A program made the position numbers and the translations under genes. Below are positions 1-8,675 of a stretch of 64,000 nucleotides of DNA, piece after piece. The DNA is from an uncultured Prevotella sp. GTDB lineage: Bacteria > Bacteroidota > Bacteroidia > Bacteroidales > Bacteroidaceae. The notes under the pieces are model-generated. The model ran no database searches, was not told where the DNA came from, and saw only the letters and a list, made by a program, of their open reading frames with translations. Location of the stretch: NCBI GenBank assembly GCA_900540375.1, contig UQFS01000010.1:1-64000 (forward strand), written 5' to 3'. Numbering within the stretch: position 1 is the first letter of the stretch; the number at the start of each line of letters is the position of its first letter.

Positions 1-326
1 TCAATAGCTGTCCAAAGTCTTGCTTCACGTACGCTGCGCTCTGACACATCATCAAGATCCTCAGAAGTCCTGCTCGTCTCAGTCAATTGTACTGTTTGGC
101 CCACGTGCCTTGCCTTATCAAGACTCCCATTCCTCACCATTTGGTAAAGGTAATGCTTGGGGGTGAGTATTTCATCTCCATGCCCGATTCTTTCCGACAA
201 CTTAAGGAAGCAGTCCATAACAACATCTTCAGCCGTGTCCATGTCTCCGACAAAGTGCAAGGAAAACATGCACAGCGCATCCCAATTGTTCTTGAATAGT
301 CTTTCTATCTTATTCCTATCTGACAT
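1..326 (-). CDS. RNA polymerase ECF sigma factor (partial, cut by left edge)
   Basis: An open reading frame starts at the ATG complementary to 324-326 and runs off the left edge, giving 108 residues. It begins MSDRNKIERLFKNNWDALC and contains a typical sigma region 2 (FVGDMDTAEDVVMDCFLKL), followed by a stretch like ...YLYQMVRNGSLDKAR. This pattern matches ECF (sigma-70 family) factors of the expanded Bacteroidota group, which usually control a linked surface-protein or regulator gene. Region 4 (the -35 binding helix) lies outside the window. The gene is divergent from a beta-barrel gene at 509. A promoter-like sequence lies about 64 nt upstream of the start. The partner gene, often an anti-sigma factor, cannot be seen. 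Confidence 0.82.
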   Translation of the reverse strand, partial: MSDRNKIERLFKNNWDALCMFSLHFVGDMDTAEDVVMDCFLKLSERIGHGDEILTPKHYLYQMVRNGSLDKARHVGQTVQLTETSRTSEDLDDVSERSVREARLWTAI

Positions 327-389
327 TTTTTACCGTTTTATTTATTACTATGACTTGATTTACTCAAAAAACACTTGCTACTATCACCA

Positions 390-418
390 CAAAGGTACAA
401 TTTTTGTACGGGAACAAA
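390..418 (-). promoter_or_regulatory. Putative promoter of the ECF sigma gene, with a small palindrome
   Basis: On the minus strand TACCTTTG (390-397) fits the Bacteroidota -7 box TAnnTTTG. A TTTG lies 17 nt further upstream (415-418), slightly closer than the usual 19-20 nt. The spacer holds the inverted repeat GTACAA-ttt-TTGTAC (395-409), which could be an operator. Confidence 0.4.
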
Positions 419-508
419 AAAATATTAATTTCGAGTAAGTGTTTTTTTTGTTTTCTTGTCTTATATATGGTTTTAATCAAAATCAAAACATTTAAATATT
501 ATAAAATC

Positions 509-1093
509 ATGAAGAAATTATTGTTAATACTTTTTCTCGCTGTCATGGCTTTAAGTTCTAAAGCCCAAAATGAGGCTAAGACTTGGACCATACAGCCAAA
601 AGTCGGACTGAACATTGCTAATTTGACTAATGGAGATGGGAATAAAGTGCGTACAGGCATCTCTGCCGGTGTTGAATTGGAATATCATCTCACCGATATG
701 TTTTCTCTTTCGTCCGGTGTTGTGTATTCTATGCAGGGTTGCAAGAATAAGTATTATGCCAACACCGATTTAACCAACAAGTTAGACTATATAAATATTC
801 CGATCATTGCGAATGTTTATGTAGCAAAGGGACTTGCTGTTAAACTGGGTGTACAGCCAGGGTTTAATATCCGTAATAAGACGACAGGCTCTCTCGGAGA
901 TTTGCCGAAAGATACATATAAGGACTCAGAAGTTAGGTCTTTTGACTTCTCAATACCTATGGGGTTAAGCTATGAATACCATTCTTTTGTGGTAGACGCA
1001 AGATATAATTGGGGGCTTACAAATGTTATAAAGAATATGAATCATAAGAATTCTGTTTTTCAGTTCACCCTCGGATATAAATTTAAATTGTAG
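509..1093 (+). CDS. PorT-like outer membrane beta-barrel protein
   Basis: The 194-residue product has a clear signal peptide (MKKLLLILFLAVMALSSKAQ) followed by short alternating strands ending in aromatic or hydrophobic residues, with a final strand FQFTLGYKFKL. This is the layout of small outer membrane beta-barrel proteins (PorT/OMP_b-brl families) common in Bacteroidota. The frame is open back to 404, but the codons before 509 would encode a Lys/Phe-rich stretch in AT-rich DNA, so the ATG at 509 directly before the signal peptide was chosen. It is divergent from an ECF sigma gene, which may regulate it. Its specific function is unknown. Confidence 0.8.
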   Translation: MKKLLLILFLAVMALSSKAQNEAKTWTIQPKVGLNIANLTNGDGNKVRTGISAGVELEYHLTDMFSLSSGVVYSMQGCKNKYYANTDLTNKLDYINIPIIANVYVAKGLAVKLGVQPGFNIRNKTTGSLGDLPKDTYKDSEVRSFDFSIPMGLSYEYHSFVVDARYNWGLTNVIKNMNHKNSVFQFTLGYKFKL

Positions 1094-1269
1094 ATACCTC
1101 AGCTCGGATTGCAATTCGTAAGTGAGTAGAGACAATTTATGTCCGTAAACATCAAGTATAAAGACTCATGCTATCTGTTCTTAGAGAATGTGATTGCGTG
1201 AGTCTTTAATATTTGTTAGGGGTGATTGGTGTTTGACTCTTTCTTTGAAATCTGCGACCGTTTTGGGGC

Positions 1270-1710
1270 TTATGGCTTTCCCGTCGGTGAGCAGGTCATC
1301 CGAAAATAACGCTTGCGGATGATCCAGATTCGTAGGAGCCAAAGGACGAAGAAGCCGTTGCTTGCCACCTCGTAGACAGTATCCCAATAGTTGCCAAAGT
1401 CGAAGAACCACTTGATGAGCCACAGCACCAAGTCGAGGTTGAACAGCCAGTTCCACCAACGCTCGCGGTCGCCGAAGGTCAGCGTGAGCGTCTCGCCCTC
1501 AGCGATGTGGATCTGTGCTGTGCTCTCGATGAACTTATAGGCCGAGCGGACTGTGACGGCATAGTCGCCCTCCGGCAATGCCACGCGCACACTGTCGTTG
1601 CCTCGCATCAGTCCCAGCATTTGCCCATTGATCAGCAAATAATGGGGTAGGGGAATCACCTGCTTCCTTTCCGGCTTAATCAACAATACAGAATTCATCA
1701 TCGTCTCCAT
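1270..1710 (-). CDS. Small membrane protein of unknown function
   Basis: This 146-residue protein starts METMMNSVLLIKPERKQ; the second in-frame ATG (MNSV, 1698) is an alternative start. The first ~80 residues look like a small beta domain with a PEGDYAVTV motif, as in PEGA-like or carboxypeptidase-regulatory-like modules. This is followed by a Trp-rich amphipathic segment (RERWWNWLFNLDLVLWLIKWFF) and a second hydrophobic segment (FFVLWLLRIWII) with a basic C-terminus. One or two membrane passes are likely. I do not recognise a named family. The stop codon of the downstream reading is clear, and base usage matches the neighbouring genes. Confidence 0.6.
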   Translation of the reverse strand: METMMNSVLLIKPERKQVIPLPHYLLINGQMLGLMRGNDSVRVALPEGDYAVTVRSAYKFIESTAQIHIAEGETLTLTFGDRERWWNWLFNLDLVLWLIKWFFDFGNYWDTVYEVASNGFFVLWLLRIWIIRKRYFRMTCSPTGKP

Positions 1711-1815
1711 TCATCATTCAACACTCAACATTGAACATTGATTTCCTTCATCATTCAACACTCAATATTCAATATTGATTCCCTTCATCATTCAACACTC
1801 AACATTCATCATTCT
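1711..1815. repeat. Tandem 37-nt intergenic repeat, three units
   Basis: Units begin at 1711, 1748 and 1785 with exactly 37-nt spacing, each starting TCATCATTCAACACTCAA. The third unit is cut by the end of the carbonic anhydrase gene. The same word, in reverse orientation (GTTGARTGATGAA), recurs at 21725-21755 and 53221-53290, always between genes. Confidence 0.85.
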
Positions 1816-2306
1816 CAATACCATTCTTTGATGGTGAGATAGTTCTTGGCGTACTCTTCAGCCTGTCCGGGAGCTGTCTTCTTGATGAATCGTGCGGGAA
1901 TGCCGCCCCAGATCTCGCCATCAGGAATCTTCGTGCCACCGACAACAACAGCGCCTGCTGCCACAATGCTGCCCCAACCAACTTCCGCATGGTCGAGCAC
2001 CACGGCATTCATGCCGATGAGCGCACCGTCGTGGATCGTGGCAGCGTGAACGACAGCTCCGTGTCCCAGGCTGACGTTGTTGTCAAGAATAGCTGGTCCG
2101 CCCGCCGTCTGATGGATACACGCCAAGTCCTGTACATTGCAGCGGTAGCCCATCACGATTTTGTCGACATCGGCGCGAAGCACGGCACCGAACCACACGC
2201 TACAGTCATCGCCCATGGTGATGTCGCCTGCTAAAGTAGCATTGTCGGCGATCATACAACGTTCGCCCCACACCGGGCTTTTTCCTTTTACTGTGATCTT
2301 CAACAT
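1815..2306 (-). CDS. Gamma-type carbonic anhydrase family protein (hexapeptide repeat)
   Basis: The 163-residue product is a left-handed beta-helix protein with repeated hexapeptides (ITMGDD, AILDNN, GALIGM, SIVAAG). The three zinc-ligand histidines of gamma carbonic anhydrases are present: H65 (ACIHQT), H82 and H87 (SLGHGAVVHAA). Family members (YrdA/CaiE/PaaY-like) are cytoplasmic trimers; some hydrate CO2 and others have unknown substrates. The ATG at 2306 (MLKITVKGK) is preferred over the in-frame ATG at 2327, because the latter touches a -7 promoter element at 2329-2336 and adds only a charged tail. Gene length is normal for the family. Confidence 0.88.
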   Translation of the reverse strand: MLKITVKGKSPVWGERCMIADNATLAGDITMGDDCSVWFGAVLRADVDKIVMGYRCNVQDLACIHQTAGGPAILDNNVSLGHGAVVHAATIHDGALIGMNAVVLDHAEVGWGSIVAAGAVVVGGTKIPDGEIWGGIPARFIKKTAPGQAEEYAKNYLTIKEWY

Positions 2307-2328
2307 GGTCTTGTTTCTTTTCTCCATG

Positions 2329-2336
2329 CAAAGATA
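2329..2336 (-). promoter_or_regulatory. Putative -7 box of the carbonic anhydrase gene
   Basis: TATCTTTG on the minus strand matches TAnnTTTG. A transcript starting about 7 nt downstream would exclude the ATG at 2327 and supports the start at 2306. No good TTTG was found at the -33 position. Confidence 0.45.
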
Positions 2337-2489
2337 ATCATTTCCGCGGAATTATCGTTTCTTGAGTACTATATATAAATAAGGTGTAGTGACAGTTTCG
2401 AAAGGAGACAAAAAGCAGAAAAAATGGCTACCACAACGTTTCATAAAGTTTTTGTAACATATAAAAAACACACATGAACGAATAAACAC

Positions 2490-2497
2490 TAACTTTG
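2490..2497 (+). promoter_or_regulatory. Putative -7 box of the first susC-susD operon
   Basis: TAACTTTG matches TAnnTTTG and lies 48 nt before the susC start at 2545. No TTTG was found 19-20 nt upstream, as is common for regulated promoters. Confidence 0.5.
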
Positions 2498-2544
2498 CGC
2501 AAAATTTCAACCTAATAATTATATTTAACTTAAAACTACCGCTA

Positions 2545-5500
2545 ATGCAAAGTATTAGAATGATGGAGAAGAAAGGGCTTGCCCTATTCTTGCTCAGCTT
2601 GAGTTCAGTGGCTGTTTTCGCACAATCCCAGATACGGGGAAATGTGAAAGACTCGAATGGCGAGCCGATCCTTGGCGCTACGATCAAGGTCAACGGCTCA
2701 AAGGTGGCCACCGTCACGGACTTGGACGGTAACTTCAGCGTGAATGCCAAGCCCGGTGCCACGATCACCATTTCCTATGTGGGCTTCGAGACACAGACCG
2801 TGACCGTCAAAGGCACTAACCTCGTACCTGTTGTATTAAAGGAAGACGACCGGACACTCAACGACGTGGTCGTCATCGGTTACGGTGTGCAGAAGAAAAG
2901 TGACCTGACTGGTGCCGTAGCTTCAGTGAGCGGCGACGCTATCAAAAACCTCTCCACGAGTGATGCCGGTGCAGCCCTACAAGGCAAGGTCACGGGTGTG
3001 CAGATCATCAACAGCGGTGCTCCGGGAGCCGGTGCCGAGATCCGTGTGCGTGGTTACGGCTCCAATGGCAACAATGCTCCTCTGCTGATCGTCGACGGTC
3101 TGAAGGTCGACAACATCCAGTATCTCGATCCCTCGCTCATCCAGTCTGTGGAGGTGTTGAAAGATGCCGCTTCCGCTGCTATCTATGGTGCTGAGGCCGG
3201 TAATGGTGTGGTGCTGATTACCACGCGCAATGGTTCCAACAGTGGTGGTTCGGCCCACATCAGCTACTCGCTGAAAGCTGTCAACCAGAGTCTTGGAAAG
3301 AAAGCCGACCTCTTCGATGCTCCCGAGTATATCTCCTATCACAAGTATTTGGGCGACATCACCGACGCACTCTTGGAGTCGAACAACTACCATGGGCAAA
3401 ACACCAACTGGTATAAAGAGGTGTTTAACAACAGTTGGAGTGTGGAGCACAACGTCACCGTAGAGGGCGGCAACAACAAGGGCCACATCCTCGCAGCACT
3501 GGGCATTCTCAACGACGACGGTATCGTCAAGGGCAAGAAGGATGTCTACAAGCGCTTCACCGCACAGCTCAATGCCGATTACAAGTTCTTCGACTGGTTC
3601 AATATCACCAGCAACACCTCTGTGGAGAAGTGGAGCACCAAGTCACTGACCAACGGCTATCAGTCGTTCCTCAACTCTGTTGTCTCCATCGACCCGCTGA
3701 CCCCTGCCTATATCACCAGTCTTGACGACATGCCTAACAATATGCGCACCAAGTGGGAATCGCCCGACCACGGCGGCGTGACCACGCCTCCCGGTTTTGA
3801 TGAGGCCCATCCCGTCTGGTACGGTACGTCGAAGTATATCGAGGAAGCCACGGCCAACCCGCTGGCCATGCGCGACCGTCAGAATGCCGGCAACAAAGGC
3901 ATTAACGTGCGCGGTACGTTCGCTGCCAACCTCATCCCGGTGAAGTGCCTCACCATCACCTCTCGCCTCGGCTATCAGATCACGCAGAGCAACACCCACA
4001 GCTATACCGGACCTTTCTGGCTCAACACGCTGTCGCAGAGCGATCAATACTCGATCTCGGCCGGTACCAACACCGGACTGTACTATCAGTGGGAGAACTT
4101 TGCCAACTTCACGAAGAGCTTCGGCAAGCACAATGTCAACGCAATGGTTGGTATGTCGTTTACGAAGAACCGTACCGACAACTCCGGTCTGTCGTCGGCT
4201 GACACCAAGCAGATCCTTGAAGGCGATGCCGCTCCGCTCTTCCAGTACATCAACTTCCTGAATTCCAACGGTAAGGCGAAGCTGAAAGGCTCTAACCTTC
4301 CGACCATCAATACTCACTTGTCTTACTTCGGTCGTCTGAGCTACAACTACGATCAGCGCTACTTCTTCCAGTTCAACATCCGTCGCGATGCCTTTGACAG
4401 TTCCAAACTCTCAAAGGAGAACCGCTGGGGTACCTTCCCCTCTCTGTCGCTGGGTTGGGCCGTCAGCAATGAGAAATTCTTCCGCGACGCTGTGAGCACA
4501 GACGCTGTTTCATTCCTGAAGATTCGTGGATCATGGGGACGCAACGGTAACGTGAGTGTGCTCAACAACTATCAGTGGGCTTCCACCATCAGCGTTGGCG
4601 GTTACTACAACTTCACCGACGATGCCACCACTGCGGCTACCCTTTCCAACTTCCCCAATCCTAAGCTGACTTGGGAGACCGCCGAGCAGTATGACTTGGG
4701 TCTCGATGCCCGTTTCCTCAACGACCGGTTGACGCTGGGCTTCGACTGGTATCGCAAGACCACGAAGGATCAGCTCATCAAGGTACACCTCAGTCCGGAG
4801 CTCGGCTTCGCTGATGCCTACGTCAACTCCGGTGAGATTCTCAACACCGGTATCGACTTGGATCTGGGATGGAAAGACCATATCGGCGACCTGAAATACA
4901 GTGTCAGCGCCAACGTGTCGACCTTGAAGAACGAGGTGAAGAAGATGAGTCCTATCTTGCCGCGCTACGACGAGGTGGGTATCAACGGATTCAACAACAA
5001 GCTGAACCCCTCTTTGGAGACCGGACATCCCATGTGGTATTTCCGCGGCTTCAAGTATGCCGGCGTAGATCCCGAGACCGGCGGTGCCCTCTACTACGAC
5101 AAGAACGGTCAGATCACCAACGCGCCGACCGACAACGACAAGCAGGATCTCGGATGCGCACTGCCTAAGGTCACCTATGGCATCACCCTCAACCTGGAAT
5201 ACAAGGGCTTTGACTTCACGGTCTTCGGTACCGGTGCCGCCGGCAACAAGATCTACAACCTCATGGTTTCTGCCGACCGCCCGCTGATCAATGGCATCGA
5301 TACCTATTGGAAAGACTCTTGGAAGCAGAAGGGTGACCACAGCAGGTATCCCGACATGAAGCAGGTGGCTACCGACTGGACATTCTTCAGCTCCGACGCT
5401 GCCATCTTCAGCGGCGCTTACTTCAAGTTCAAGCAGATACAGCTCGGCTATACCTTGCCACAGAGCATCACCAGAAAGTTCATGGTCAACGCGCTCCGCT

Positions 5501-5655
5501 TCTCGGTTTCTCTTGACGACTTCTTCACCATCACCAGCTATCCTGGCGCCGATCCCGAGACCTCTTCACTCAACAGCGGTGTGTCGCGTGGCTTCGACAA
5601 CGGCAACTATCCTATGTCCAAGAAGGTGGTCTTCGGTGTGAACGTTACATTCTAA
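2545..5655 (+). CDS. SusC/RagA-family TonB-linked outer membrane protein
   Basis: The 1036-residue protein is the outer membrane transporter of polysaccharide locus 1. After a signal peptide (ending ...VAVFAQ) comes a carboxypeptidase-D-like regulatory domain (about residues 28-105; GNVKDSNGEPILGATIKV, DLDGNF). Next is the TonB box region DVVVIGYGVQKKSDLTGAV, the plug (GKVTGVQI, VEVLKDAASAAIYGAEAGNGVVLITT) and a ~800-residue barrel ending in ...VVFGVNVTF. Length and order are typical. It works with the SusD-like lipoprotein 20 nt downstream to import oligosaccharides using TonB energy. Either ATG at 2545 or the nearby ATG at 2560 could be used. The substrate is inferred from the GH43 gene in the same run to be an arabinose-containing glycan. 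Confidence 0.95.
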   Translation: MQSIRMMEKKGLALFLLSLSSVAVFAQSQIRGNVKDSNGEPILGATIKVNGSKVATVTDLDGNFSVNAKPGATITISYVGFETQTVTVKGTNLVPVVLKEDDRTLNDVVVIGYGVQKKSDLTGAVASVSGDAIKNLSTSDAGAALQGKVTGVQIINSGAPGAGAEIRVRGYGSNGNNAPLLIVDGLKVDNIQYLDPSLIQSVEVLKDAASAAIYGAEAGNGVVLITTRNGSNSGGSAHISYSLKAVNQSLGKKADLFDAPEYISYHKYLGDITDALLESNNYHGQNTNWYKEVFNNSWSVEHNVTVEGGNNKGHILAALGILNDDGIVKGKKDVYKRFTAQLNADYKFFDWFNITSNTSVEKWSTKSLTNGYQSFLNSVVSIDPLTPAYITSLDDMPNNMRTKWESPDHGGVTTPPGFDEAHPVWYGTSKYIEEATANPLAMRDRQNAGNKGINVRGTFAANLIPVKCLTITSRLGYQITQSNTHSYTGPFWLNTLSQSDQYSISAGTNTGLYYQWENFANFTKSFGKHNVNAMVGMSFTKNRTDNSGLSSADTKQILEGDAAPLFQYINFLNSNGKAKLKGSNLPTINTHLSYFGRLSYNYDQRYFFQFNIRRDAFDSSKLSKENRWGTFPSLSLGWAVSNEKFFRDAVSTDAVSFLKIRGSWGRNGNVSVLNNYQWASTISVGGYYNFTDDATTAATLSNFPNPKLTWETAEQYDLGLDARFLNDRLTLGFDWYRKTTKDQLIKVHLSPELGFADAYVNSGEILNTGIDLDLGWKDHIGDLKYSVSANVSTLKNEVKKMSPILPRYDEVGINGFNNKLNPSLETGHPMWYFRGFKYAGVDPETGGALYYDKNGQITNAPTDNDKQDLGCALPKVTYGITLNLEYKGFDFTVFGTGAAGNKIYNLMVSADRPLINGIDTYWKDSWKQKGDHSRYPDMKQVATDWTFFSSDAAIFSGAYFKFKQIQLGYTLPQSITRKFMVNALRFSVSLDDFFTITSYPGADPETSSLNSGVSRGFDNGNYPMSKKVVFGVNVTF

Positions 5656-5675
5656 TGATTTAAAACGAAACAACA

Positions 5676-7499
5676 ATGAACAAACATATAATTCCATTGT
5701 TCGCGCTGCTTGTCGGCGTGGCAGCATTCTCCTCCTGCGAAGATCAGCTGGATATCCCTCAGAAGGGTGTGACGAGTGAGAGTGAATTCTATAAGACTGA
5801 CGCTGATTGCGCTAAGGCCTTGGCGTCGGCTTACGAGGGCTTCATGGTCAACACGCTGGGACGTACCACGGTAAGCGGTGGGCCGGGCATCTACACGCCG
5901 GCGCGTGTGCTGGCCAACGACCCGGGCGATGACGTGCTCTATGGCGGTGGCAACTATGGCGACCATGAGTTTGGCGGTGCCGTCAACCAGTTCCGCTACT
6001 TGAGCAATCCCGAAGCCATTAACTTTCACTACAAGGGTCTCTATCTCTCGGTGCACAGCGACAATCTTGTCATCGAGAAGTTCAAGGCATCGCCGACGGC
6101 CTATCAGAAACAGGCCATTGCCGAGGCGCGCGTGCTCCGGGCTTACAACTTCTTCCTGTTATCGTGCTACTGGGGCCAGCCGCCTCTTGTCGACCATTTG
6201 CTCGAAGCGAGCGATTTGCCTTCCAACAGCGAGATGACGCAGCAACAATATTTCGAGTGGGTCGCCAAAGAGTGCCAGGAGGCTGAGCCCGACCTGACTG
6301 AGCGCAAGAGCACGGCGGACAAGTTCGGTGCCTATCGCGTCACCAAGGGCTTTGCCCACGCGCTGGCCGGCAAGGCGCTGCTGTTTGCCAAGAAGTATGA
6401 CGAGGCCAAGGCCGAGTTCAAGAAGGTCATCGACTCCGGCAAATATGCCTTGGTGCCCGGCAGTCAGTTTGCCAACCTCTTCCATGTCGAGGGTGACGGC
6501 GCACCGGAGAAAATCTTTGAGATCAACATGCGCTACAACCCCGCTGCCGGTGACTGGAGCACCGGACAGGGACTGGGCTATATGAACCATTCCACCTGGA
6601 TGGAGTCTAACTGCTTCAACTGGCGTGCCGGCAACTTTGTCGTCAATCCTGCCTATACCTACTGCGGCCTCGACGGTTGGGGCTCCATTGGTGTGCCCGA
6701 GTGGTTTGGCAATGCATTCCACGACAACGATGGTGATTCGCCGCGCTTCAAGGCTACTCTTATGCATATCGACGACGCGGTCTACCAGACCTCGGGCATC
6801 GAGGGCATGAAGTATCAAAACGATGCACTGAACAATATGTCGATCGAAGAAAAGAAGACGTCAAACAAGATTGGCATCAAGGATCCTACCCAGGGACTCT
6901 ATTGTCAGAGCTTCTACCTGCCGTTTAAACTGCTGATGCGTGCCAGCGACACCGACGACGGCGGTGTGCACGGTAATAACCTCAGACTGAACAACATCAT
7001 CGTCATGCGCTATGCTGAGGTGCTGCTCGACTATGCCGAGTGCTGCTTGCAGACGGGCGACAATGCTGAGGCTAAGAAGTATATCAACATGATCCAGGAG
7101 CGCGCCGGTTCCAAGACTATCAGCGCCAATGTCGACATGGAAGTGCTGAAGAAGGAGAAGATGTTCGAGATGTGGTTTGAAGGCTGCCGTTTTCAGGATA
7201 TTCTCCGTTGGAACGACCCTGTCGGTCTGGCTCACTTGAAAGATGCTGGCAAGCAGGTGCCGCACCTCTTCGACAAGATCTTCCGTCCTGTGCAGTCGGG
7301 CGACGAGAATGTTGTCTGGGAGAATGGTACGGAAGCCAACAGCCGCTTCTATATCATCCACACCCACGAGGCTATGGACAAGGGTTTCAAGGTTGGCTTT
7401 GAGGACAAGGACCGCCTGTTCCCTTATCCTTCCGACGTAGTCGACATGAACCCTAATCTGAAGCAGAACCCGGGATGGGAGAGTGCTTCTACTAAGTAG
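5676..7499 (+). CDS. SusD/RagB-family nutrient-binding lipoprotein
   Basis: The 607-residue surface lipoprotein has a lipobox ending at C21 (AAFSSCEDQ), then the SusD-like TPR fold with the typical ...ARVLRAYNFFLLSCYWGQPPLVDH segment. The C-terminal FPYPSDVVDMNPNLKQNPGW is the family's signature ending. It captures glycan at the cell surface and hands it to the SusC partner encoded 20 nt upstream. At about 607 residues it is slightly longer than SusD itself. A strong hairpin with a T-run follows its stop codon, so downstream enzyme genes may be expressed at a lower level than susCD. Confidence 0.94.
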   Translation: MNKHIIPLFALLVGVAAFSSCEDQLDIPQKGVTSESEFYKTDADCAKALASAYEGFMVNTLGRTTVSGGPGIYTPARVLANDPGDDVLYGGGNYGDHEFGGAVNQFRYLSNPEAINFHYKGLYLSVHSDNLVIEKFKASPTAYQKQAIAEARVLRAYNFFLLSCYWGQPPLVDHLLEASDLPSNSEMTQQQYFEWVAKECQEAEPDLTERKSTADKFGAYRVTKGFAHALAGKALLFAKKYDEAKAEFKKVIDSGKYALVPGSQFANLFHVEGDGAPEKIFEINMRYNPAAGDWSTGQGLGYMNHSTWMESNCFNWRAGNFVVNPAYTYCGLDGWGSIGVPEWFGNAFHDNDGDSPRFKATLMHIDDAVYQTSGIEGMKYQNDALNNMSIEEKKTSNKIGIKDPTQGLYCQSFYLPFKLLMRASDTDDGGVHGNNLRLNNIIVMRYAEVLLDYAECCLQTGDNAEAKKYINMIQERAGSKTISANVDMEVLKKEKMFEMWFEGCRFQDILRWNDPVGLAHLKDAGKQVPHLFDKIFRPVQSGDENVVWENGTEANSRFYIIHTHEAMDKGFKVGFEDKDRLFPYPSDVVDMNPNLKQNPGWESASTK

Positions 7500-7515
7500 T
7501 CTCTCCAGAGTGATG

Positions 7516-7546
7516 GCCTCCTCCGCGTGTGTGGAGGAGGCTTTTC
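7516..7546 (+). terminator. Intra-locus hairpin with T-run after susD
   Basis: GCCTCCTCC (7516-7524) pairs perfectly with GGAGGAGGC (7533-7541) across an 8-nt loop, followed by TTTT. It lies between susD and the next gene and may act as a partial terminator or 3'-end stabiliser. Confidence 0.6.
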
Positions 7547-7562
7547 GCTTTTCATTTCCCTG

Positions 7563-8675
7563 ATGATGAATTTTTCTCTCTCTTATTATTTAAGTTTACT
7601 CGCGGTGACATTGTTGCCCACTGCCGTGCGGTCACAGACTGTCGCGTCAGCCACCGACCGCCTGGTGATGGGCAACAGCCGCGAGGTATCTGCCGGAGTG
7701 ACCTTCGGCACTGCCGACGGCGACGAGCATCATCTGAGCCGATATGCTTCCCTGCCGGGCAAAGGCCGCTGGCTGCGCTACGGACGTGTCGACTTCTCGC
7801 CTTTGACCGATGCCTATCTCACGCTGATCGTGCGGGCCCGGGACAACGAAGAACTGCTCGTCCGCGAGGGTAGTGCCACGGGCGAGGTCATCGCGCGGGT
7901 GGACATCGTCGTGAAAGGCGGTGGCGGGCCGTTCCGCCGTGACTATAGTGGGCAGTGGATGTCGTTGGCAGTACCGTTGCTCCATACGCCGAAGGGCATT
8001 GCCGATATCGTGCTGACATGCAAGGACAAGGGGGTGGACGTGGGCTGGCTGCGCTTCAAGAACCGGTCAAAGTACTTTGCTCCGGCTACGTCACCGTCGT
8101 CCCGTCCCGACAGCCAGGGCTACCTGCGGCGCTGGTTGTTGTTGGAGCCTATCCGTCAGGACATCCGCTCCAATGTGGTCTTCACCGACAGCTATTTGCA
8201 AAAGGCCTTCAGCAAGGAATACTTCAAAGGGCAGATGACCCAGTTGCCACGCGATGGTCAGCAAGTGCGGGTCGGCGACCAAAAGCTGAAATGGCACGCG
8301 CTTGACAGTGAAAACTACAATGTGCGTCTCTTCCGCTTTGCCGAGCGGTGGGGACAGCAGACCTACGGCTCGCTCTTCTGGGCCGTGACTGTCATCGACT
8401 GTCCACGGGAGATCCAAGACGTGCGCCTGTCTGTCGGTTCCAACGGCGCCTCGTCGTGGTGGCTCACCGGCGAGCATGTGCTCACGCTCGAAGGCGATCG
8501 CCGCATGGTAGAGGACGACGCCCGGTCGGGACGGCTCACGCTTCGGGCGGGTCGCAACATCCTGCGCTGTGCTGTCATCAACGGGCCGGGACTCAGCGAT
8601 TTCTGTGCCCGCTTCCTCGATGACGAGGGCCGTCCTGTTGTAGAACCGCTAACGCTAATCCTTCCGAAGAAATGA
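7563..8675 (+). CDS. Secreted protein of unknown function paired with GH43 (CBM6-like N-terminal domain)
   Basis: The frame is open from 7527, but that stretch lies inside the hairpin after susD. The start at 7563 (or 7566) gives a signal peptide (MMNFSLSYYLSLLAVTLLPTAVRSQ). The ~370-residue product has an N-terminal half (about residues 40-170) resembling a CBM6-type beta-sandwich: WLRYGRVDFSPLTDAYLTL, then DIVLTCKDKGVDVGWLRFK. The C-terminal half (RRWLLLEPI...NVVFTDSYLQKAF...GSLFWAVTVI...) reads like the accessory beta domain found beside acetylxylan esterases and GH43 enzymes. No catalytic motif was recognised. The last 4 nt overlap the GH43 start (ATGA), so the two are translationally coupled. 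A role in binding or presenting the GH43 substrate is an inference. Confidence 0.7.
   Translation: MMNFSLSYYLSLLAVTLLPTAVRSQTVASATDRLVMGNSREVSAGVTFGTADGDEHHLSRYASLPGKGRWLRYGRVDFSPLTDAYLTLIVRARDNEELLVREGSATGEVIARVDIVVKGGGGPFRRDYSGQWMSLAVPLLHTPKGIADIVLTCKDKGVDVGWLRFKNRSKYFAPATSPSSRPDSQGYLRRWLLLEPIRQDIRSNVVFTDSYLQKAFSKEYFKGQMTQLPRDGQQVRVGDQKLKWHALDSENYNVRLFRFAERWGQQTYGSLFWAVTVIDCPREIQDVRLSVGSNGASSWWLTGEHVLTLEGDRRMVEDDARSGRLTLRAGRNILRCAVINGPGLSDFCARFLDDEGRPVVEPLTLILPKK

Noticed and set aside
1711..1815. Possible CRISPR-like array because of regular 37-nt repeats
   Set aside because: Only three adjoining units, no variable spacers and no cas genes nearby.
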